Assembly: GCA_964577375.1 (NCBI GenBank)
Contig: CAZNYW010000010.1
Coordinates: 20,995 to 84,994 of the forward strand
DNA: 64,000 nt
Source of the DNA: DATKUC01 sp964577375
GTDB lineage: Bacteria > Spirochaetota > Spirochaetia > DSM-27196 > DATKUC01
Reading direction: 5' to 3'
Both the position numbers and the translations under genes were made by a program. The notes under the pieces were generated by a model. That model made no database searches. It was not told the origin of the DNA and saw only the letters and a list, made by a program, of their open reading frames with translations. Shown piece by piece: positions 58,960 through 64,000 of this stretch (position 1 is its first letter; every line of letters starts with the position of its first letter).

Positions 58960-60789
58960 ATGAGCAGTAGTGCCGGGTCGGACCGCAGTTCCCGCAGGAA
59001 ACTGCTTCGTCTCACGGTCGCGCTCATCTGGGCGGTCGCCGTGCTTCTCGCGGCGCTTCTCGCGCTGAAGTTCGTTATCCAGTCACGACACGTACATGCC
59101 TACCAGGACGCACTCGCCGCCGCCGACTCGCGCCGGGGCGAAGGCGACCTTGCCGGAGCAAAGACCGCCCTCGACCGTGCCGCGTCCAACGCGCAATCGG
59201 CGGAGGAGTGGATGTCGGTTCTCAAGCGCGTCCGCGAGCTGGGCGCCGCCGGCGGAGACGCGGCAAAGGGGTATGGCCTCCTTGATGCCTACGCGCTCCG
59301 CGCCGCCGGCCGCTTTCCCGGAAACGAGCCGATCTGGGCAATCGCGATATGGTCGGAGCTGCGCGGCGGCAATATCGACGCAGCGGCCTCTCACGCGTCC
59401 CGCTACCTCACCTCGCCGCAATTCGATCCGCTTCGCCTTGAGGCGCTGTTCCGTGCCGGAAAGGAGCCTTCAGCCGGGGCGAAAAGCTCTTCGCAGATGA
59501 AGCTGCTCGCAAGCACCCCTGCCTCGCACAACCCCGACATCTACCGACAGGCCGGCGAGCTCACCGGAGACCGGCGCTTCTACCTCGACATGAGCCTGCT
59601 CCAGGCAGGCAAATCGGTCACCGAAGCGCTGAAGAGCGTCGACCGTTTCGGCATCGGGCGGAGCTTTCCCGCTCCGGCCGCGCTCCTCGCCTACGACGCC
59701 GGTGATTTCGAGGCTGCCCGTTCCTTCATAGGCCTGATGCCCGCCTCCGAGGCACTGGGCACCGAGATGGTCCTCCTCCAGGCGGACATGTATATGGCGG
59801 AAGCTGAATACAGTCAGGCGTTGCCGATGTACCAGGACATCCTGCGCAGGCATCCCGATGTGTCGCCCGTGGCCTACCGCAACCTGGCCTATCTCTCGGC
59901 CGGCCTGAAGCCGGCCGTTGCCGGATCGCAGAGGACCGCCACCGGGGCAGGCTCAGCATCCGCGAAAAGCCGGGACACATCGACCCGCTTCACCCTTCCC
60001 CGGCACCTCTCGGCGCCCGGGTTCACCGAAGCCGAGCAGTACCTGGCGGTGGGGATGAAGCGCTTCCCGGACGACCCGGAACTCGCCCGGTCGCTCGCCG
60101 CTCTCCGGTTGATGGAGGGCAGCCGGGATCAGGCGCTTTCCACGGTCAACGCCTTTGTCGCAACCCATCCTGAAGACAGCTCGCTCCGGCTCTACCGGGT
60201 GCTCCATCTCGAGAGCGACGCCCCGATCGAGCGGACCACCTCGGAGCTCTGGAACCTGGTCAACAGCGGCCCCGAAGATGACCCGGCCGGCCAGGTGCTC
60301 GCCGAGCGTCTGCTGGTCCTGCGGGACTTCAACGGTTTGAAATCTCTTCTCGACCGCTACAAGACCGATCCCGCTCCCGAATGGGTACGCTTCTATCGTG
60401 CGGTTGTGAAAGCGGAACTCGGGGACACGTCCGCGGCCCGCGCCGACTTCCTGGCCATATGGGACCGAAGCCGCTCCTGGCAGGCAGCCTACGACGCGGC
60501 GCTGACCTACCTCGCGGACGGCAGCGTGCAACCGGCAACGCAGCAGCTCGACGCCGCAGAGCAGGCGGCGGATTCCGCGTCGCACCGGGGAGGCTTCAAC
60601 AAGGTCCCCGGCCTTGTTCCTGAGGATTCCGACCTTGCGTGGCTCGAGTATCGCAGGGCGGAAGTGCTTGCGGCCCAGGCGCAGCCTCAGCAGGCACTGG
60701 AGGTCGCACGCCGGGCCTCGGATCTCGACCCCGAAAACAGCGAAGCGGCAGTACTTGTGAGAAAACTTGAAGCTGCCATTCAAAGGTGA
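58960..60789 (+). CDS. Membrane-anchored TPR protein
   Basis: A 609-residue protein. After a positive N-terminus a single transmembrane helix (~16-40, LTVALIWAVAVLLAALLALKFV) anchors the rest in the periplasm. TPR-like repeats are visible at ~45-75, ~285-315 (EYSQALPMYQDILRRHPDVSPVAYRNLAYL) and ~575-609 (QPQQALEVARRASDLDPENSEA). No enzymatic domain was recognised. It starts five bases after nusB. Function unknown. Confidence 0.75.
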   Translation: MSSSAGSDRSSRRKLLRLTVALIWAVAVLLAALLALKFVIQSRHVHAYQDALAAADSRRGEGDLAGAKTALDRAASNAQSAEEWMSVLKRVRELGAAGGDAAKGYGLLDAYALRAAGRFPGNEPIWAIAIWSELRGGNIDAAASHASRYLTSPQFDPLRLEALFRAGKEPSAGAKSSSQMKLLASTPASHNPDIYRQAGELTGDRRFYLDMSLLQAGKSVTEALKSVDRFGIGRSFPAPAALLAYDAGDFEAARSFIGLMPASEALGTEMVLLQADMYMAEAEYSQALPMYQDILRRHPDVSPVAYRNLAYLSAGLKPAVAGSQRTATGAGSASAKSRDTSTRFTLPRHLSAPGFTEAEQYLAVGMKRFPDDPELARSLAALRLMEGSRDQALSTVNAFVATHPEDSSLRLYRVLHLESDAPIERTTSELWNLVNSGPEDDPAGQVLAERLLVLRDFNGLKSLLDRYKTDPAPEWVRFYRAVVKAELGDTSAARADFLAIWDRSRSWQAAYDAALTYLADGSVQPATQQLDAAEQAADSASHRGGFNKVPGLVPEDSDLAWLEYRRAEVLAAQAQPQQALEVARRASDLDPENSEAAVLVRKLEAAIQR

Positions 60790-60795
60790 TATCTT
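60767..60795 (+). promoter_or_regulatory. Predicted leaderless promoter of map
   Basis: TTGAAG (60767-60772), a 17-base spacer and TATCTT (60790-60795), then six bases to the ATG at 60802. The -35 box lies within the preceding TPR gene. No ribosome site is visible. Confidence 0.45.
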
Positions 60796-60801
60796 TTCGT
60801 C

Positions 60802-61548
60802 ATGACTCGGCTCAAGAGCGAGAAGCAGATCGAAAACATCCGCGTCTCGTGTAAGCTGCTCGCCCGCGTTCTTGCAGAACTCGTAGATATGGTAAGCGAA
60901 GGCATCACGCCGCTCGACCTCGACGCCGAGGCCCGCCGAAAAATACGCGAGGCCGGCGGGCGTCCCGCATTTCTCGGCTACGAAGGATATCCCGCCGCCC
61001 TGTGTACATCGGTGAATGAGCAGGTCATCCACGGCATTCCGGACCGCCGCAAACTCAAGAAGGGAGACATTATCAGCCTCGACCTGGGGATCGAGCTCGA
61101 CGGTTATTTCAGCGATTCGGCCTTCACCGCGGCGGTCGGAGAGCCTGCCCCGGAGATCAAGAAGCTGATGACCACCGCGCAGGAAAGCCTGTTTCTAGGC
61201 ATCGAGGAGGCGCGGGCAGGAAACCGGATCAACGACATTTCACGTGCCATATTCCGCCACAATCGCGCCCAGGGGTACGGGGTGGTGCGTCCCTACTGCG
61301 GGCACGGGGTGGGCTTCGACATTCACGAAGACCCTCAGATTCCCAACTACGTCGGCAGCGGTCCCAACCCGCGCCTCAAGCCCGGGATGGTTCTCGCCAT
61401 CGAACCGATGATCAATCTCGGGGGCGACGACGTCTTTGTCCTCGAAGACGACTGGACGGTGGTGACGGCAGATCATTCGGTCTCCGTCCATTTCGAGCAC
61501 ACGATAGCCATATTCAAAGATCACACCGAAATACTTACGCTGCCCTGA
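60802..61548 (+). CDS. map: Methionine aminopeptidase, type I
   Basis: Removes the initiator methionine from nascent proteins. The 248-residue protein has the metal ligands in LDLGIELDGYFSDSAFT (two Asp), GHGVGFDIHEDP (His), VLAIEPM (Glu) and the final VSVHFEHTIAI (Glu). The substrate-pocket His lies in NEQVIHGIPD. No N-terminal extension, so type Ia. It lies 12 bases after the TPR gene but appears to have its own promoter. Confidence 0.96.
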   Translation: MTRLKSEKQIENIRVSCKLLARVLAELVDMVSEGITPLDLDAEARRKIREAGGRPAFLGYEGYPAALCTSVNEQVIHGIPDRRKLKKGDIISLDLGIELDGYFSDSAFTAAVGEPAPEIKKLMTTAQESLFLGIEEARAGNRINDISRAIFRHNRAQGYGVVRPYCGHGVGFDIHEDPQIPNYVGSGPNPRLKPGMVLAIEPMINLGGDDVFVLEDDWTVVTADHSVSVHFEHTIAIFKDHTEILTLP

Positions 61549-61553
61549 CGAAC

Positions 61554-61582
61554 TGTACAGCAGGTACGCGCACCGATATACT
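61554..61582 (+). promoter_or_regulatory. Predicted htrA promoter
   Basis: TGTACA (61554-61559), exactly 17 bases, TATACT (61577-61582). It gives a ~27-base leader that includes GGAGGAACAGG before the ATG. I saw no sigma-E-like sequence. Confidence 0.5.
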
Positions 61583-61615
61583 TATAAAGTCAATGGACCG
61601 GAGGAACAGGATCCT

Positions 61616-63121
61616 ATGAGCGGAAAGAAAGAATTGTCCCCGCGCAGATTTTTCGTTTTCAATATGATGTTCGTCGGCCTCGCCGCAGGATTCATCCTGG
61701 CGATGTCGCTCTATTCCTGCACAACACAGCCCCAGCCGACAGGCACGCCGAACAGTGCGGCCGCGACCCAGGTTTCCAGCGGAAACGGAATGCAGGCGCT
61801 CAGGGAACTGCAGACCTCCTTCCGCGAAGTGGCACAGAAGTCGCTCGAGTCGGTGGTCAAAGTCGACGTGGTCGAGGTGCGTACCCAGCCGGCGCCCGGC
61901 GGAACCACACCTCCGCTTTTTGACTTTTTCTTCGGCCAGCCGGACCAGGGAAACAATCAGCAGCAGTTCCGCAGCGAAGGGCTCGGCTCCGGCGTGATCG
62001 TCCGCCACGACGGCAATACCTACTACGTTTTGACCAACGCCCATGTCGCCGGCCAGGCGTCCCAGATCGAGGTGACGCTCAACGACGGTAGAAAGTACAA
62101 AGGCACGCTGGTCGGGTCTGACCACCGCCTCGACCTGGCGGTGGTTTCATTTCAGTCCACTGAAAAGGACATTACTGTCGCCCAGCTCGGAGATTCCAAC
62201 ACGCTGCACGTAGGTGACTGGGTCATCGCCATCGGCAGCCCCTACGGACTGCAGTCCACCGTGACCGCAGGAATCGTCAGCGCGCTGCACCGCCGCGGCG
62301 GACCCGACGGCAACATCAGCGATTTCATTCAGACCGACGCCTCCATCAACCGGGGCAACTCGGGAGGACCGCTGGTCGACCTGAACGGCGATGTGATCGG
62401 AATCAACACCTGGATCACCTCGCAGACCGGCGGAAGCATCGGTCTGGGATTTGCGATTCCCATCGATAACGTCAAAAAGGCGGTCAGCGACTTCATATCG
62501 CACGGCAAGGTGGTATACGGCTGGCTGGGCGTCCAGATCAGCGACATCAGCGACGTGCTCGCTGCCGACCTGAAGGTCAAAGCGGGTGGGGGAGCAATCA
62601 TCCGCAACGTCTTCCAGGGATCCCCCGCAGAGAAGGCGGGCATTCTTCCCGGTGACTTCGTGACCTCGCTCAACGGCAAGACCATTCACAATTCGGACGA
62701 GCTCAACATCACCATCGGAAATCTTCCCGTAGGCGAAAAAGCGAACTTCAAGATCATCCGAAATGCCAAACCGATCGAGCTGACGGCAACGATCGAGCAG
62801 AGACTCCCCGAGGATCAGATCGCCAACCTCAACAAGCGGCTCTGGCCCGGACTGACGGCCTATCCGCTTTCGCAGGACATCCGCACTCAGGCCAAGATTG
62901 CCGACAGCGTGAAGGGAGTAATCATACTCACGGTCGAGCCCCAGACACCTGCGGCAATCGCAGGTCTCCGGCCGGGCGATGTCGTCACCGAAATGAACGG
63001 TACCGCCGTCACGAGCGGGCTTGATTTTTACCGGGAATTGAATGAAAAGAGCAAGAAAGAGGTCGTCTTCAAGCTTATCCGCGACGGTCAGGATATGAAG
63101 GTCGGCATCGTTCGTCCATAA
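61616..63121 (+). CDS. htrA: DegP/HtrA-family serine protease
   Basis: A 501-residue envelope protease/chaperone. A membrane segment (~12-34) ends at SLYSC, so it is either anchored or a lipoprotein with an unusual lipobox. The trypsin-like domain has the triad H143 (LTNAHVAG), D173 (DHRLDLAVV) and S249 (GNSGGPLV). Two PDZ domains follow (~290-385 and ~400-500: GWLGVQISDISDV, AAIAGLRPGDVVTEMNG). All catalytic residues are intact. Its own promoter lies upstream. It degrades or refolds damaged envelope proteins. Confidence 0.95.
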   Translation: MSGKKELSPRRFFVFNMMFVGLAAGFILAMSLYSCTTQPQPTGTPNSAAATQVSSGNGMQALRELQTSFREVAQKSLESVVKVDVVEVRTQPAPGGTTPPLFDFFFGQPDQGNNQQQFRSEGLGSGVIVRHDGNTYYVLTNAHVAGQASQIEVTLNDGRKYKGTLVGSDHRLDLAVVSFQSTEKDITVAQLGDSNTLHVGDWVIAIGSPYGLQSTVTAGIVSALHRRGGPDGNISDFIQTDASINRGNSGGPLVDLNGDVIGINTWITSQTGGSIGLGFAIPIDNVKKAVSDFISHGKVVYGWLGVQISDISDVLAADLKVKAGGGAIIRNVFQGSPAEKAGILPGDFVTSLNGKTIHNSDELNITIGNLPVGEKANFKIIRNAKPIELTATIEQRLPEDQIANLNKRLWPGLTAYPLSQDIRTQAKIADSVKGVIILTVEPQTPAAIAGLRPGDVVTEMNGTAVTSGLDFYRELNEKSKKEVVFKLIRDGQDMKVGIVRP

Positions 63122-63141
63122 GAAGTGAAACGGCGGGGAAC

Positions 63142-63747
63142 ATGCTCAAGGAATTTCTTAGGTATGACACGGTACGCAACGACTCCATCAAGCTTGCGTA
63201 CCGCATCCATCAGGAGGGCTTCGTCCCCGACGTCATCTATGTGAGCCTGCGCGGCGGCGCCTACATGGGCAACGTCATCAGCGAGTATTTCAAAATCGTC
63301 CGACGCCACCAGCGGCCGGTCTTCTACGCCGCGGTGGTCGCGCGTTCCTATACCGACATCCATCAGCGTGAACGCGTCATGGTGGACGGATGGACCTACA
63401 GCCCCGAATACCTGCGCAGCGGTGACAGGATCCTGCTCGTGGACGACATTTTCGACTCGGGCCGCACGATCAACCACCTTGTGGAAGTGATCACGGAGAA
63501 GGGAATACCACGCGAGGATATCCGCGTGGCTGTCCACGACTACAAGGTTCGAACCTTCACGACCGAAACCCTTCCCATAAGTCCAGACTACTACTGCCGC
63601 AAGGTGGTGGTGGAAAGTCCCGATGAGGACAACTGGATCCACTACATGAGCCACGAGCTCGTCGGTCTGGACGCCCGGGAGATTGCAACCTACTACGGCG
63701 AAGACCCCGAGGTACAGAGGATACTCACCGAGTTCGGGTCGGATTGA
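63142..63747 (+). CDS. Phosphoribosyltransferase-family protein
   Basis: A 201-residue type I PRTase fold. The PRPP-binding motif ILLVDDIFDSGRTI (~93-106) is intact, and the earlier strand VIYVSLRGGAYMGNVISEYF supplies the PPi loop. The hood region and ending resemble hypoxanthine/xanthine phosphoribosyltransferases of the archaeal/spirochaete kind (WIHYMSHELVGLD), but the base specificity is not certain from sequence. GGGGAA lies just before the ATG, 20 bases after htrA. Confidence 0.82.
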   Translation: MLKEFLRYDTVRNDSIKLAYRIHQEGFVPDVIYVSLRGGAYMGNVISEYFKIVRRHQRPVFYAAVVARSYTDIHQRERVMVDGWTYSPEYLRSGDRILLVDDIFDSGRTINHLVEVITEKGIPREDIRVAVHDYKVRTFTTETLPISPDYYCRKVVVESPDEDNWIHYMSHELVGLDAREIATYYGEDPEVQRILTEFGSD

Positions 63748-63783
63748 ACCGCACGGCCGGACTGTTCACTTCCAAATACATGT

Positions 63784-64000
63784 TCAGACATTTTCGAAGA
63801 GCGGCAGCTCGGAACTGGTGAAAATCGGCTTCGACGTCGACCAGGAACCACTTGGGACGGGGATCCCGGTCTGTTGAGAGGCCGCCGGGACAGGGGAGTG
63901 GATTAGCAAATAAAGCGGTAGTTCGGGTACGGACGTGGTCCGGCCCTTGACTCTGAGCGCACCTGCACAGCCAACCAGAAGTCTCTGGCGAATTCGCCTC
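63784..64000 (-). CDS. C-terminal end of an unidentified protein (cut by window edge)
   Basis: A minus-strand frame is open from base 64000 to TGA at 63784-63786 (72 codons, no start in view). The end reads VKGRTTSVPELPLYLL, then a Pro/Ser-rich stretch, then SSELPLFENV. The VKGRT...LYLL part resembles the end of class III adenylate/guanylate cyclase domains (R-V-K-G-K/R...LYEL), which is only a hint. A second minus-strand frame is also open here, so even the frame is not certain. It converges on the phosphoribosyltransferase gene with 36 bases between. Confidence 0.35.
   Translation of the reverse strand, partial: RRIRQRLLVGCAGALRVKGRTTSVPELPLYLLIHSPVPAASQQTGIPVPSGSWSTSKPIFTSSELPLFENV

Noticed and set aside
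1..64000. CRISPR arrays, IS elements, prophage or defence genes
   Set aside because: No regularly spaced repeats, transposase, integrase, phage structural or restriction-type genes are visible; the window is housekeeping in character.

Overview
The window looks like chromosomal DNA of a free-living, GC-rich spirochaete. Four things support this: a cheA, cheW-cheR, cheX, cheY cluster with the spirochaete-type CheW-CheR-like fusion; two separate V-type ATPase operons, one with the gene order E, DUF2764, A, B, D, I, K, TPR also known from Borrelia and Treponema; an LptD-like outer-membrane protein; and many TPR and secreted proteins. A carotenoid operon and branched-chain amino acid genes argue against a host-restricted species. 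Coding density is very high, and most neighbouring genes overlap by 1 to 8 bases or are a few bases apart.

Layout. 1-1.4 kb: two secreted/outer-membrane proteins (minus strand). 1.4-6.4 kb: chemotaxis operon, then a tRNA-Val(GAC) with an unusual anticodon loop. 6.5-10 kb (minus): ilvB-ilvN-pgl. 10.5-14.4 kb: crtI, GGPP synthase, CruF-like hydratase and a HAD hydrolase, all joined by overlapping start/stop codons. 14.4-16.8 kb: pdxS-pdxT diverging from a PLP-homeostasis gene (yggS). 16.8-24.1 kb: rluD, a decayed metallo-beta-lactamase-fold gene coupled to a pentapeptide-repeat gene, a zinc-ribbon gene, murI, mutS2, a lipoprotein. 24.1-32.6 kb: V-ATPase operon 1. 32.6-43.6 kb: uvrA, LptD-like gene, phoH, ybeY, corC/tlyC, TPR gene. 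43.6-46.4 kb: pgk, tpiA, secG. 46.5-56 kb: PTS EIIA and V-ATPase operon 2 (G, C, I, K, F, E, A, B, D, Usp), with a 100-N assembly gap inside subunit E. 56-64 kb: flavodoxin-like protein, DnaJ-domain protein, PpiC-type foldase, nusB, TPR, map, htrA, a phosphoribosyltransferase and a truncated minus-strand gene.

Themes. The two V-ATPases have different rotor subunits. Operon 1 encodes a four-helix K with one Glu and a full Na+-ligand pattern, which suits a pump. Operon 2 encodes a two-helix K with one Glu per hairpin, which gives a higher ion-to-ATP ratio. Operon 1 has a 17-bp perfect palindrome upstream of a clear promoter.

A second theme is a repeated promoter geometry. At pdxS, yggS, the zinc-ribbon gene, the pentapeptide gene and map, a -35/17-nt/-10 promoter ends only 6-7 bases before the start codon and there is no good Shine-Dalgarno sequence, which predicts leaderless mRNAs. 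I saw no CRISPR array, insertion sequence, phage or defence locus. Identifications are from motifs and family knowledge only; no database search was possible.
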